Shown here in pieces: positions 23,133-31,676 of a stretch of 39,005 bases of DNA. The notes below the pieces were generated by a model. That model was not told the origin of the DNA and searched no databases. It saw nothing but the letters and a program-made list of their open reading frames with translations. Made by a program: the position numbers and the translations under genes. The first letter of the stretch is position 1; each line of letters begins with the position of its first letter. The stretch is from assembly GCF_017307055.1 (NCBI RefSeq), contig NZ_JAFLEQ010000017.1:2238-41242 (forward strand), given 5' to 3'. This stretch comes from Corynebacterium mendelii (lineage in GTDB: Bacteria; Actinomycetota; Actinomycetes; Mycobacteriales; Mycobacteriaceae).

Positions 23133-24068
23133 TCAGCCCAGCCGGTAGACGACGTGGCGTTGGCAGACATCAAAACCCAGTCGCCGGTAGGCGGCCACAG
23201 CGGCTTTGTTGTCGGCTTCGACATACAGGATCACCCGGTTGGTTTCCGCCGCCAGATAGGACAGTCCGCAGCTGATCAGCGCGCCACCCAAGCCGGTGCC
23301 CCGGTAGCGGTCGGCCAGGCCGACGACATATATTTCGCCGGTGCCGTCGGGATGTTTTTTCGTCCAGTGGAATCCGGCAAGCACCGGATCAAGGCCGGTG
23401 GTGTCCCAGACAAACAGCACCCCGGCCGGGTCGAACCAGTCGGTGGCGGTGGCTTCCTCCAGCCGGGCGGCATCCCACCCGCCCTGCTCGGGATGCCAGC
23501 TGAACGCCTGGTTGTTGACCTCGAGCCACTGGCTGCGGACCGCGGCGGAATCCAGGTCAACCCCCGGATTGTCGAGGCTGCCCAGGAGCACACCGGGCGG
23601 GAGCGCCGCGCTGGCGGCCGTGTGGAGTTCCTCCCCGGTGATCTCCATCACCAGCAGTTGCCTGACAGGGGTACCCGACCAGGCGGTGGCGGCGGCCTGG
23701 GCCGCGGGCAGATCACCGTGGGCCCAGAAATCGGTGGCCCCGGCCCGGCGCGCCCGGCGCGCCAGCGCCGCCCCGATGCCGCGGCGCCGCTTTGCCGGGT
23801 CAACCACCATTTCGCACTGGTTGCCGTGAATGGCTGCCACACCCGCCAGTGTTGCCGGATGGCCGGCGGCGTCGCTGTCGCACACCGTTACTGTGCCGTC
23901 GCTGCCAGCCAGTGCCAGCAGATGGTGGTGGCCGAAACTGCTGTCGGCCAGTCCGCGCAGGAAGTGCTCGCTCACAGGCGGGATCCCGTCCACGGCGGCG
24001 GCCTTCTCAATCAGCTCCATGATGGTCTCGGTGGTGGTGGCGTCGTCGGTGTTGTCGGTGTCGGTCAT
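23133..24068 (-). CDS. mshD: Mycothiol synthase (mycothiol acetyltransferase)
   Basis: The 311-residue enzyme catalyses the last step of mycothiol synthesis: acetylation of Cys-GlcN-Ins with acetyl-CoA. It has tandem GNAT domains. The degenerate N-terminal one includes VVDPAKRRRGIGAALARRA, and the active C-terminal one has IYVVGLADRYRGTGLGGALI followed by YVEADNKAAVAAYRRLGFDV. HWTKKHPDG ahead of the C-terminal acetyl-CoA site is a hallmark of MshD. ATG 24068 is supported by TAGCCT 7 bases upstream (leaderless) and by the family N-terminus. It is divergent from the DUF2993 gene, with 46 bases between starts. Confidence 0.95.
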   Translation of the reverse strand: MTDTDNTDDATTTETIMELIEKAAAVDGIPPVSEHFLRGLADSSFGHHHLLALAGSDGTVTVCDSDAAGHPATLAGVAAIHGNQCEMVVDPAKRRRGIGAALARRARRAGATDFWAHGDLPAAQAAATAWSGTPVRQLLVMEITGEELHTAASAALPPGVLLGSLDNPGVDLDSAAVRSQWLEVNNQAFSWHPEQGGWDAARLEEATATDWFDPAGVLFVWDTTGLDPVLAGFHWTKKHPDGTGEIYVVGLADRYRGTGLGGALISCGLSYLAAETNRVILYVEADNKAAVAAYRRLGFDVCQRHVVYRLG

Positions 24069-24075
24069 GCCCACC

Positions 24076-24081
24076 AGGCTA
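24076..24081 (-). promoter_or_regulatory. -10 element of a leaderless mshD transcript
   Basis: TAGCCT on the minus strand ends 7 bases before the ATG at 24068. Confidence 0.55.
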
Positions 24082-24101
24082 GTGACCCGGCCGGGATCCT
24101 G

Positions 24102-24107
24102 TAGATC
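24102..24107 (+). promoter_or_regulatory. -10 element of a leaderless DUF2993 transcript
   Basis: TAGATC, extended as TGTAGATC, ends 7 bases before GTG 24115. Confidence 0.5.
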
Positions 24108-24114
24108 TATAGAG

Positions 24115-24882
24115 GTGGGAAAACGACGAACCGGCCGATGGGCAGTGATTGTTCTTGCCGTGTGTGTGCTGGGTGCGTGGATCGCCGACACGGTTGCCGC
24201 CGCCCGGGTGGAAAAAACCATTTCCTCGACCATCCGGCAGGACAACACCACGGCGGGGGAACCCCGGGTGTGGGTGGGGGGCACCCCGTACCTGCTGGCC
24301 CTTGCCACCGGGACAGTGCCCACCGTGGCCATTGACATGGGTGATGTCGACGTCCCCGATTTTGGCCTTGTCACACTGCGCACCGACGCCACCGGCATCA
24401 CCGTGACCCCGCAGCAGGTACTCGGCGGCGACTGGCAGGGCGCGACAGCGAAATACCTGGTGCATTCGATGCGCCTGGACGGCACTTCCCTGGGGGCGCA
24501 GCTGGGTATGGATGATCTGCAGATTTCCAACCCGGTGGATATCTCACCGATGGGTGAGCCGCAGACCGAGGCGCTGTTGACCGGCACCCCGCCGGGGGTG
24601 GACGACAGATTTTCGGTGCTGGTGAAACTGCGCATCACCGCGGGGGTGGTCAGCATCACCCCGCTGGAAATCCGTTCCTCACCACAGGTTGGTCCGGCCG
24701 TACAGCAGCAGGCGCTGAACGCGTTCACCTGGTCGAGTGATTCGGCGGATCTGCCCATTGGTGGCCGGGCCAGTTCCATCCAGTGCACCGGCGGGTCGAT
24801 TCTCATCCAGTCGGCCACCGACAATGTGCGGCTCAACCACGACAATCTGTCACCGCGCCCGGGGATCCCCGCAACGGGCTAG
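24115..24882 (+). CDS. LmeA-like phospholipid-binding protein (DUF2993)
   Basis: The 255-residue envelope protein has an N-terminal membrane anchor or signal (WAVIVLAVCVLGAWIADTVAAARVEKTIS, about 8-36). The DUF2993 core follows: WVGGTPYLLALATGTVPTVAIDMGDVDVP, then FGLVTLRTDATGITVTPQQVL. A C-terminal half contains FSVLVKLRITAGVVSITPLEIRSSPQVG. Mycobacterial LmeA of this family binds phospholipids and supports lipomannan elongation in the periplasm; a similar role is plausible but untested here. Start GTG 24115 is placed by the -10 hexamer 7 bases upstream and by the position of the signal. Confidence 0.8.
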   Translation: MGKRRTGRWAVIVLAVCVLGAWIADTVAAARVEKTISSTIRQDNTTAGEPRVWVGGTPYLLALATGTVPTVAIDMGDVDVPDFGLVTLRTDATGITVTPQQVLGGDWQGATAKYLVHSMRLDGTSLGAQLGMDDLQISNPVDISPMGEPQTEALLTGTPPGVDDRFSVLVKLRITAGVVSITPLEIRSSPQVGPAVQQQALNAFTWSSDSADLPIGGRASSIQCTGGSILIQSATDNVRLNHDNLSPRPGIPATG

Positions 24883-24938
24883 TCCTGCCCGCCCGCTGGC
24901 GGCTGCTCCCGGGTCCGCCCCGGCAGATGGTGGGCGGT

Positions 24939-24944
24939 TAGTAT
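24939..24944 (+). promoter_or_regulatory. -10 element of a leaderless nitrobindin-like transcript
   Basis: TAGTAT ends 7 bases before ATG 24952; no ribosome binding site is seen. Confidence 0.55.
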
Positions 24945-24951
24945 TTTGTGT

Positions 24952-25662
24952 ATGGCTTCCAACAAGGACAACACCCCCGACCCGCAGGATGGTGGACGCG
25001 CACCGGCCGACACCCCGACCGATACCCACGCGGCCGCCGGGCAGCCGCCGTCACTGTCGGGCAATGATGCCGTCAACCTGGCGGCGGAGCAGTCGAAAAA
25101 CACCGCCGGGAAAAATATTCCGGTGCTGGGCGATCTGCCGATTGCCGACAACACCGCGAATCTGCGGCAGGGACCGAATCTGCACGATGGTCTGCTGGCG
25201 CTTCTTCCCCTGATCGGTGTGTGGCGCGGCGAAGGCCAGGCCGATACCGCCGAGGACGGCCAATACAGCTTCGGCCAGCGGCTGATTTTCGCCCACGACG
25301 GCGAAAACTACATCTCCTACGAGTCGGTGACCTGGAAACTCGATGATCAGGGCAACCCGGCAGGCCCCGACCAGCGGGAAACCGGTTTCCTGCGCATCAG
25401 CGACAAAGACGAAATCGAGATGATCATCACCCACGCCGCCGGGGTCGTCGAAATCTATTACGGCGAGCCGCGCAGCGAACGCTCCTGGCAGCTGGAATCA
25501 GCGCTGACCACTGTCACCGCCACCGGCCCGGCGAGCCTGGGGCCCGGGAAACGGCTCTACGGGCTGCTGCCCAACAACGACCTGGGCTGGGTGGAAGAAC
25601 GTGCCGTCGACGGTGCCCTCCACCCGCGGATGTCCGCCCAGCTGAAACGGGTCGTCGGCTAA
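24952..25662 (+). CDS. Nitrobindin-like heme-binding beta-barrel protein (FABP/DUF1794 family)
   Basis: The 236-residue protein has a disordered Asp/Pro/Ala-rich head (1-35) and a linker. The nitrobindin barrel begins at LHDGLLALLPLIGVWRGEGQ, whose GxWxGxG motif is the family signature. YSFGQRLIFAHDGENYISYESVTW, RETGFLRI and EMIITHAAGVVEIYYGE are later strands. The likely proximal heme His is in the C-terminal ALHPRMSAQLKRVVG, aligned by memory with the mycobacterial homologue Rv2717c. Such ferric heme proteins isomerise peroxynitrite. The first codon is placed at ATG 24952 by the leaderless promoter; a GTG two codons upstream is less likely. Confidence 0.85.
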   Translation: MASNKDNTPDPQDGGRAPADTPTDTHAAAGQPPSLSGNDAVNLAAEQSKNTAGKNIPVLGDLPIADNTANLRQGPNLHDGLLALLPLIGVWRGEGQADTAEDGQYSFGQRLIFAHDGENYISYESVTWKLDDQGNPAGPDQRETGFLRISDKDEIEMIITHAAGVVEIYYGEPRSERSWQLESALTTVTATGPASLGPGKRLYGLLPNNDLGWVEERAVDGALHPRMSAQLKRVVG

Positions 25663-25711
25663 CAGCCACCGGGTGGCCGACACCGGTTTTTTTCACGGTC
25701 TTTTTTGAAAA

Positions 25712-25766
25712 AACACTCCCTCCCCCGTATGTGACTGCGTGTCCTTTTTTCGGGGGAGGGAGTGTT
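25712..25766. terminator. Bidirectional terminator between nitrobindin and aminotransferase genes
   Basis: A perfect 15-bp stem AACACTCCCTCCCCC (25712-25726) with GGGGGAGGGAGTGTT (25752-25766). The + strand side is followed by GTGTTTTG and the minus side by TTTTTTC, so it can serve both convergent genes. Confidence 0.85.
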
Positions 25767-25829
25767 GTGTTTTGTCACCGGCGGGAAGAAGGGTGTGCCC
25801 GGCGGGCTTTTCCTTCCCGGCAGGCACGG

Positions 25830-26894
25830 TCACTTCTTTTTCTTTTTGCGGGATTTCTTCTTGGCTGTTGTCGTCTTGTCCGGTGACTGCCCGCCGTGCG
25901 TGGTATTCGTGCCGCCGCCTGCCGCCTGCCGTGATGTCAGCCCGGCGCTGCTGGTGACCGGTTTGTCCAAACGGTCGCCGTCCATCCCGGCCAGTGCAGC
26001 GGCCCCGTCGGTATCGGCCGCCAGCGCCGCGGATATCAGGCGGGCGATTGTTGCCGCGTTTTTCGGCTCGGGGCGTTTTTTGCCGTCAATGGCTGTCACC
26101 CTGGCGCCCAGCCTGACCGACGAGACCAGCCACACCGAGTCGGCTTTTTTGAGATCTTTGACCGTCAACCTGCCGTAGCGGCAGGTGTAGCCCTGTTTCC
26201 CGGCATGGGCGAACAGTGCCTGTTGGGTGGTGCCGGGTAAAATCCCCGGCTGCGGCGCAGGCGTGGTGATCACCTCACCGGTGACGGCGATCACCGTGGA
26301 GGTGGTGGCTTCCAGAACATGCCCGTCAGCCGACAGGAAAATCACGTCGTCGGCGCCGTGGGCACGGGCATAGCGTCTGGCGGACATGTTGGCCGCGTAG
26401 GCGAGCTGTTTGGCCGACACCACAGCCCACGGCACATCAGTGTCGACGGTGGTCTCGTATCCCCTCACCCCGGTGATCACCGCCACCCCCTGCTGACGTT
26501 CGGTGAGGGTCTGCCGCGGTATCGGGGAGACGGTCACCCACGCTGATTCCCGGCCGGTTGAGGCCCGCCCGCGGGTGAGTGTCCAGGTCATCACCGCACT
26601 GGCGGCGGATTGTTTTTTCCATTCCGCCAGTGCCACCGCGCTGGCTTCCCGCCAGATGTGGGGATCGGGTTCAGACAGCTCAAGCTGCGCGGCAGAGGAG
26701 GCGAAACGCTGCAGATGCCGGTTGATGTTGACCGGGACACCGTTATCTACCAGCAGGGTTTCAAATATCCCGTCGCCACGGGTGACGGCGGCATCGTCGA
26801 AAAAGACGTGCGGGAGATTCGGGTTCTGGCTGCGGCAGGACCCGCCGAGCGGGTCAACGATGACAATCACGGGGGCGGGCGCGGGTTCGGTCAT
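25830..26894 (-). CDS. Class-IV PLP aminotransferase / aminodeoxychorismate lyase-like
   Basis: The 354-residue protein has the fold-type IV pattern: FFDDAAVTRGDGIFETLLV near the N-terminus, VVSAKQLAYAANMSARRYA with the probable PLP lysine, and DDVIFLSADGHVLEATTSTVIAV. PQPGILPGTTQQALFAHA binds cofactor phosphate. This is the PabC/BCAT family; in actinobacteria members in this setting are annotated as 4-amino-4-deoxychorismate lyase (folate pathway) or aminotransferase. It is longer than PabC because of about 60 extra C-terminal residues ending in a lysine run (KKKSRKKKKK), which looks disordered. Divergent from ygfZ with only 42 bases between starts. Substrate not proven. Confidence 0.78.
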   Translation of the reverse strand: MTEPAPAPVIVIVDPLGGSCRSQNPNLPHVFFDDAAVTRGDGIFETLLVDNGVPVNINRHLQRFASSAAQLELSEPDPHIWREASAVALAEWKKQSAASAVMTWTLTRGRASTGRESAWVTVSPIPRQTLTERQQGVAVITGVRGYETTVDTDVPWAVVSAKQLAYAANMSARRYARAHGADDVIFLSADGHVLEATTSTVIAVTGEVITTPAPQPGILPGTTQQALFAHAGKQGYTCRYGRLTVKDLKKADSVWLVSSVRLGARVTAIDGKKRPEPKNAATIARLISAALAADTDGAAALAGMDGDRLDKPVTSSAGLTSRQAAGGGTNTTHGGQSPDKTTTAKKKSRKKKKK

Positions 26895-26901
26895 GGATCC
26901 A

Positions 26902-26907
26902 ATTATG
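26902..26907 (-). promoter_or_regulatory. -10 element of a leaderless aminotransferase transcript
   Basis: CATAAT on the minus strand ends 7 bases before ATG 26894. Confidence 0.6.
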
Positions 26908-26922
26908 CCGCGCCGGAGGCGC

Positions 26923-26928
26923 TACCAT
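26923..26928 (+). promoter_or_regulatory. -10 element of a leaderless ygfZ transcript
   Basis: TACCAT ends 8 bases before GTG 26937. The same hexamer precedes purF. Confidence 0.5.
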
Positions 26929-26936
26929 CGGCTGTT

Positions 26937-28088
26937 GTGAGTTCACAGCCGAAAAATCCGAACGCTTCCCTCCCCCGCCACAGTCCCGGTGACGCGGCGT
27001 CACCGATTCTTGACCTTGCCGGGGCGTTGCCCCCGGATTCCGGCAGCCCCGCGGGACTGCGGCCGGAAGAGGCGGGCAGTGACACTGTCGCCTGGCATTA
27101 CGGCGGCCCGTTGGAAGAACAGATGTGTCTTTCCCGGGGCGGCGCCACCGTCACCGACCGGTCGCACCTGTCGGTTGTCGAGATATCCGGTGCCGATGCG
27201 CTCGATTTGTGCAACCGGCTGTTCAGCCAGAAACTCGACGGCGCCCCCGACGGGTACGCCGCCGGGATGCTCAACCTCAACGCGCAGGGCCATGTGCTGC
27301 ACTCAGCGCGGATTGCGCTCGCCGGCACCACCCTGACCATGATCACCACCGCCGACCAGGCCGAGTCCCTTGTCGCCTACATCGAGTCGATGCGTTTTTG
27401 GTCGCAGGTCACTGTCACCCCCACCACCCACGCCGTGCTGACGGTCATGGGTTCGGGCCACCGCCTGCCGCAGACCCTCGACGGGGAGATTGCCCGCATC
27501 CCCATCGACTGGCTGGGTCCCCAACGCACCGACGTCATAGTCCGCCGGGAGAGCCTGGCCGCGGCATTCACGACCCTTTCCGGCGGGGGGTTCACCCCGG
27601 CGGGGCTGATGGCTTTCACCGCCGAAAGAGTCAAGGCACTCGATGCCTATCCGCCCCTTGATTTGACCCCCGCCTCGATCCCGCACGAGGTGTGGCACTG
27701 GATCGGCACCGCCGACCATCCCGGTTTCGTCCATCTGGACAAAGGCTGCTACCGCGGCCAGGAAACCGTCTCGCGGGTGCACAACCTGGGCCGCTCCCCG
27801 AAGGTGCTGGCCCTGGTGCACCTGGATGGTTCCGCCCCTGATCTTCCCGCCCCCGGCGAGTCGATCGTGGCCGGCCGCCGCAGTGTCGGACGGTTGGGAA
27901 CTGTCGTCCACGACTGTGATCTCGGCCCGATCGGGCTGGCGGTGATCAAACGCAGTGCCCTGTCCTCTGGCGGGCTTCACGCCGACGGCCAGCCGATCAC
28001 CGTCGACACCGATTCGGTACCGGGGGATGACGCACCCCGCCCGGGACGGGTGGCGATCGCGAAACTGAAGGGCACCGACGCCACCTGA
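26937..28088 (+). CDS. ygfZ: Folate-binding YgfZ family protein
   Basis: The 383-residue protein is a GcvT-like folate-binding protein that assists repair or assembly of iron-sulfur enzymes. The signature LDKGCYRGQETVSRVHNLG (family motif K-G-C-x-x-G-Q-E) is intact. Before it are the GcvT-like fold strands (DRSHLSVVEISGADALDLCNRLFSQKLD) and after it the barrel domain (KVLALVHLDG...). Start GTG 26937 gives MSSQPKNPNASLPR. The N-terminal 60 residues are Pro/Ala-rich and poorly conserved. A possible folate theme links it to the divergent PabC-like gene. Confidence 0.92.
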   Translation: MSSQPKNPNASLPRHSPGDAASPILDLAGALPPDSGSPAGLRPEEAGSDTVAWHYGGPLEEQMCLSRGGATVTDRSHLSVVEISGADALDLCNRLFSQKLDGAPDGYAAGMLNLNAQGHVLHSARIALAGTTLTMITTADQAESLVAYIESMRFWSQVTVTPTTHAVLTVMGSGHRLPQTLDGEIARIPIDWLGPQRTDVIVRRESLAAAFTTLSGGGFTPAGLMAFTAERVKALDAYPPLDLTPASIPHEVWHWIGTADHPGFVHLDKGCYRGQETVSRVHNLGRSPKVLALVHLDGSAPDLPAPGESIVAGRRSVGRLGTVVHDCDLGPIGLAVIKRSALSSGGLHADGQPITVDTDSVPGDDAPRPGRVAIAKLKGTDAT

Positions 28089-28348
28089 GCGGCAGCTCCG
28101 CCGCCCCCGGCAGGGATGACCCCCACCCCCGTGGGTGGTACGAAACGCTGTCCGCCCGGAAAAACACCACCGGTGGAACCAACCGCCCCAATCACCCCCG
28201 GCATTGCCCTATCAACCCAGCTGAGAGGGTGGTTGCGGTATTTCTTACCCCGACCCGCTATCCTGTCTAACAGGAATACTCACTCAGATACGTCATGGGA
28301 GTCCACCATCAGTGGTCCTTCCAACCGAACACCCAAGGGGGTCAGACC

Positions 28349-28534
28349 ATGGGTCGCGGCCGCGCAAAGGCAAAGCAAGCCAAGGTTGCTCGCAAGTTGA
28401 AGTACGACATCCCGGACATGGACCTGGATTCGCTGCAGCGGGAACTCAAAGGTGACAAGGGCGGTGACGATCACCGGGACAGCCAGGACGACTACACCGA
28501 CTGGCAGGACTGGGACGCCCCGGAGGACCGCTGA
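28349..28534 (+). CDS. DUF3073 family small basic/acidic protein
   Basis: The 61-residue protein begins MGRGRAKAKQAKVARKLKY, a lysine/arginine-rich segment that defines the actinobacterial DUF3073 family. It ends in an Asp/Glu-rich tail (DYTDWQDWDAPEDR). Function is unknown; the polar charge split suggests nucleic acid or protein contact. AAGGGGG lies upstream of the ATG. Members of this family are commonly found next to purM/purF in actinobacteria, as here. Confidence 0.88.
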   Translation: MGRGRAKAKQAKVARKLKYDIPDMDLDSLQRELKGDKGGDDHRDSQDDYTDWQDWDAPEDR

Positions 28535-28597
28535 CCCCGGCCCCACCCGCCCGGGCCACCCGCCCGGTCGCTGTTATTTTCCGCTTCCAGCACACGC

Positions 28598-28642
28598 AAA
28601 CCACCGGCACGGATACGCTGATGATCCCACCGGTGGTTTTTG
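28598..28642 (+). terminator. Terminator after the DUF3073 gene
   Basis: AAACCACCGG (28598-28607) pairs with CCGGTGGTTT (28630-28639); T residues follow. Confidence 0.75.
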
Positions 28643-28680
28643 GCGTGCCCGACACGGCTGTCACCGGCCGCAAAAGAAAC

Positions 28681-28713
28681 GTCCCACCGCGGTGGGATGC
28701 ACCGCGGCGGGAC
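28681..28713 (-). terminator. Terminator after purM
   Basis: GTCCCACCGCGGTG (28681-28694) pairs with CACCGCGGCGGGAC (28700-28713), one wobble. On the minus strand GTTTCTTTTG follows. Confidence 0.75.
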
Positions 28714-28751
28714 GCCGCCACCCAAAGGGTGGTGTGATCAATCCTGCCTGG

Positions 28752-29816
28752 TCAGATGGTGTACTCGCCGGTCAGGTCAACTTTCGCGGTCGAGCCGTCG
28801 GCGGCGGTGGCCACTTCACCGAGCACGAAGCTGGTGACGTGGCGGGCCGTGAGCATGGCCATCGCCCGGTCGGCGTCGGCGGACGCCACCACAGCGACCA
28901 TGCCCACACCCATGTTGAAGGTTTTCTCCATCTCTTCCCGCGGCACTTTGCCCAAATCCTGGATGGTGCGGAAAATCTGCTGCGGGGCAATCGGACGGCG
29001 GTCCAGGTGGGCGGTCAGCCCGTCGGGGATGACCCGGGCCAGGTTTCCGGCCAGGCCCCCGCCGGTGACGTGGCAGAAGGTGCGCACATCGCATTCACTG
29101 GCCAGCGCCAGGCAGTCTTTGGTGTAGATGCGGGTGGGTTCCAGCAGCTCTTCGCCCAGGGAGCGGCCCAGTTCCTCCAGGTGGCCGTCGAGTTTCAGCC
29201 CGGCTTTGTCCAGCAGCACGTGGCGGGCCAGTGAATAGCCGTTGGAGTGCAGACCCGACGAGGCCATGCCGATGACCACGTCGCCGTCCCGCACCCGGTC
29301 GGGGCCGAGAAGTTCGTCTTCTTCCACCACGCCGACCGCCGTGGCCGACACATCGTAGTGGTCTGCGTCCATCACCCCGGGATGCTCGGCGGTCTCCCCG
29401 CCCAAAAGGGCGCACCCGGCCTGCACACAGCCCTCGGCGATACCGGAGACAATGGTGGCGACTTTCTCCGGGTAAACCTTGCCGATGGCGATGTAGTCCT
29501 GCAAAAACAGCGGCTCCGCGCCACAGACCACCAGATCGTCGACGCACATGGCCACCAGGTCGATGCCGATGGTGTGGTGGATGTCCATGGCCTGGGCCAC
29601 AGCAAGTTTCGTGCCCACACCGTCAGAGCCTGCGGCCAACAGCGGTTTGGTGTATTTGCCGAGTTTGAACAGTCCGGCAAAACCGCCGATCCCGCCGGTG
29701 ACTTCCGGCCGGGTGGCTTTTTTGGCCAGGGGGGCGATCAATTCGACTGCTTTGTCGCCGGCTTCGATGTCGACTCCGGCGGCAGCATAGGAGGTGGGGG
29801 TCTCGGACTCACTCAT
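28752..29816 (-). CDS. purM: Phosphoribosylformylglycinamidine cyclo-ligase (AIR synthase)
   Basis: The 354-residue enzyme closes FGAM to AIR with ATP, the fifth step of purine synthesis. Key segments are SYAAAGVDIEAGDKAVELI, VTGGIGGFAGLFKL, GSDGVGTKLAVAQAM, the ATP-site VAMCVDDLVVCGAEPLFLQDY, ALLGGETAEHPGVM, and HVTGGGLAGNLARVIPDGL. Length is typical. ATG 29816 gives MSESETPTSYAAAGV; the ribosome binding site is weak. It lies 199 bases downstream of purF on the same strand, and the two are probably co-expressed. Confidence 0.97.
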   Translation of the reverse strand: MSESETPTSYAAAGVDIEAGDKAVELIAPLAKKATRPEVTGGIGGFAGLFKLGKYTKPLLAAGSDGVGTKLAVAQAMDIHHTIGIDLVAMCVDDLVVCGAEPLFLQDYIAIGKVYPEKVATIVSGIAEGCVQAGCALLGGETAEHPGVMDADHYDVSATAVGVVEEDELLGPDRVRDGDVVIGMASSGLHSNGYSLARHVLLDKAGLKLDGHLEELGRSLGEELLEPTRIYTKDCLALASECDVRTFCHVTGGGLAGNLARVIPDGLTAHLDRRPIAPQQIFRTIQDLGKVPREEMEKTFNMGVGMVAVVASADADRAMAMLTARHVTSFVLGEVATAADGSTAKVDLTGEYTI

Positions 29817-30015
29817 ATTTCGTGGCCGTGCTTTCGTGTGTGTATTCCAGTAACAACGGATCGTGGGACAAGGTGGGCCGCCCGCCGGGTGGGAAACCGG
29901 GACACGGCCGTCTTTTTCAATGATAAAGAAACAATCGCCCCGGCGGGGCCGGGCGGCGGGACGCGACGGCGGACAGCGGGGTTTTTGCGCCCCGGGCGTG
30001 TCCGGCACCGCCCGG

Positions 30016-31551
30016 TCAGCTGCCGGACTGCAGTTTGCGCACCAGGTCGGTGTTGGGGTTTCCCTCGGGAAGACCCAGCGGGTATTTGCCGTCGAAGCAG
30101 GCGCAGCACAGCTGGTCGCGGGACTGTTTGGTGGCTTTGACCATATTGTCGATGGAGACATATCCCAGCGAGTCCGCGCCGATGGCGGTACAGACCGCCT
30201 CCACCATGGCTTCTTCCCTGGTTTCCCCGACGCAGTTGGCCAGAAGCTCCCCCGGGGTGGCGAAGTCGATGCCGTAGAAGCAGGGCCATTTCACCGGCGG
30301 GGAGGCGATGCGCACATGCACCTCCGCCGCACCCGCTTCCCGCAGCATGCGGATCAGGGCACGTTGGGTGTTGCCGCGCACCAGGGAGTCATCGACGACG
30401 ATCAGGCGTTTGCCGGCGATGACTTCCCGCAGTGGATTGAGTTTCAGCCGGATGCCCAGCTGCCGGATGGTCTGTGACGGCTGGATGAAAGTCCGGCCCA
30501 CGTAGGCGTTTTTCACCAGCCCCTGGCCGAAGGGAATCCCGGATCCCTGCGCGTAGCCGACCGCCGACGGGGTGCCGGAGTCGGGAACCGGAATCACCAT
30601 GTCACCGTCGGCCGGATACTGTTTGGCCAGCAGACGGCCGATCTCGACGCGGGTGGCGTTGACCGCCCGCTGCCGGATCACGCTGTCGGGGCGGGCCAGG
30701 TAGACGTATTCGAAAACGCAGCCCTTGTGGACGGTGTCACCGAAGGTTTCGCTTCTCACCCCGGAGCCGTCGATGGCCACCAGTTCACCGGGTTCGATTT
30801 CCCGGACAAACGACGCGCCGACAATGTCCAGGGCCGCGGTTTCGCTGGCCACCACCCAGCCGCGTTCCAGCCGCCCCAGCGACAGCGGCCTGACCCCGTG
30901 CGGATCCCGGGCGGCATAGAGTGTTGTGCCGTCGGTGAACGTCAGACAGAAAGCCCCCTTGACGTGGGGAAGCAGTTTTTTCGCGGATTCTTCCAGGCTG
31001 GTGCCTTCCCCGATGCCGTGGGCCAACAGCGCACACAGCACATCCGAGTCCGACGGGGCCTGGTTTTTGTCGACCAGTCCGGCCTCGTGGGCCTGGTCGA
31101 GCAGCTCAAGATAGTTGACCAGGTTACCGTTGTGGCCCAGCGCCACATCGGTGCCGTCGGGGGCCATGCGGAACATCGGCTGCGCATTGTTCCAGCAGGC
31201 CCCGCCGGCCGTGGAGTAGCGGGTGTGGCCGATGGCCAGATCCCCTTTGAGGGCGTTGAGGGATTGTTCGTCGAAAATCTGGCTGACCAGCCCCAGATCC
31301 TTGAACACCACAATCTGGTCGCCGTCACCGACGGCAATACCGGCGGCCTCCTGGCCGCGGTGCTGCAGGGCGTACAGGCCGTAGTAGGTCAGTTTCGCGA
31401 CATCCTCGCCCGGTGCCCACACACCGAACACCCCGCATTCCTCGCGGGGGCTGGTGTCCCCCTTGTCGTCGAAGCGATAGGGATCGCTGTGCTGTGTGTC
31501 CCCGGAAGGCACTCCGGTGGGTTGGTGTCGGTTGGGTGTGTTGTCAGCCAC
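30016..31551 (-). CDS. purF: Amidophosphoribosyltransferase
   Basis: The 511-residue enzyme makes 5-phosphoribosylamine from PRPP and glutamine, the committed purine step. The glutaminase nucleophile is C39 in REECGVFGVW, exposed after removal of the propeptide. The PRPP loop is LIVVDDSLVRGNTQR. C-terminal cysteines (WPCFYGIDFATP and LCCACFDG) fit a [4Fe-4S] cluster as in the Bacillus-type enzyme. GTG 31551 is chosen because TACCAT lies 6 bases upstream and its N-terminus fits; the frame continues to 31650. Confidence 0.96.
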   Translation of the reverse strand: MADNTPNRHQPTGVPSGDTQHSDPYRFDDKGDTSPREECGVFGVWAPGEDVAKLTYYGLYALQHRGQEAAGIAVGDGDQIVVFKDLGLVSQIFDEQSLNALKGDLAIGHTRYSTAGGACWNNAQPMFRMAPDGTDVALGHNGNLVNYLELLDQAHEAGLVDKNQAPSDSDVLCALLAHGIGEGTSLEESAKKLLPHVKGAFCLTFTDGTTLYAARDPHGVRPLSLGRLERGWVVASETAALDIVGASFVREIEPGELVAIDGSGVRSETFGDTVHKGCVFEYVYLARPDSVIRQRAVNATRVEIGRLLAKQYPADGDMVIPVPDSGTPSAVGYAQGSGIPFGQGLVKNAYVGRTFIQPSQTIRQLGIRLKLNPLREVIAGKRLIVVDDSLVRGNTQRALIRMLREAGAAEVHVRIASPPVKWPCFYGIDFATPGELLANCVGETREEAMVEAVCTAIGADSLGYVSIDNMVKATKQSRDQLCCACFDGKYPLGLPEGNPNTDLVRKLQSGS

Positions 31552-31557
31552 GAGTTT

Positions 31558-31563
31558 ATGGTA
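31558..31563 (-). promoter_or_regulatory. -10 element of a leaderless purF transcript
   Basis: TACCAT on the minus strand ends 6 bases before GTG 31551. Confidence 0.5.
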
Positions 31564-31676
31564 GCCGGACGCGGGAGCTGACATGAAACAACGGGCCGGT
31601 CTCCCCCGTCCGCGGCGGAATTTTTTCCGCTGCACCGGCTTGTCGGGCATGCCCCGCCGGATACCGGTTTCGCGGG

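Noticed and set aside
22632..24104. 490-residue + strand frame over the pstS-mshD gap and mshD
   Set aside because: Its second half is antisense to mshD and its first half lacks any family feature or codon bias.
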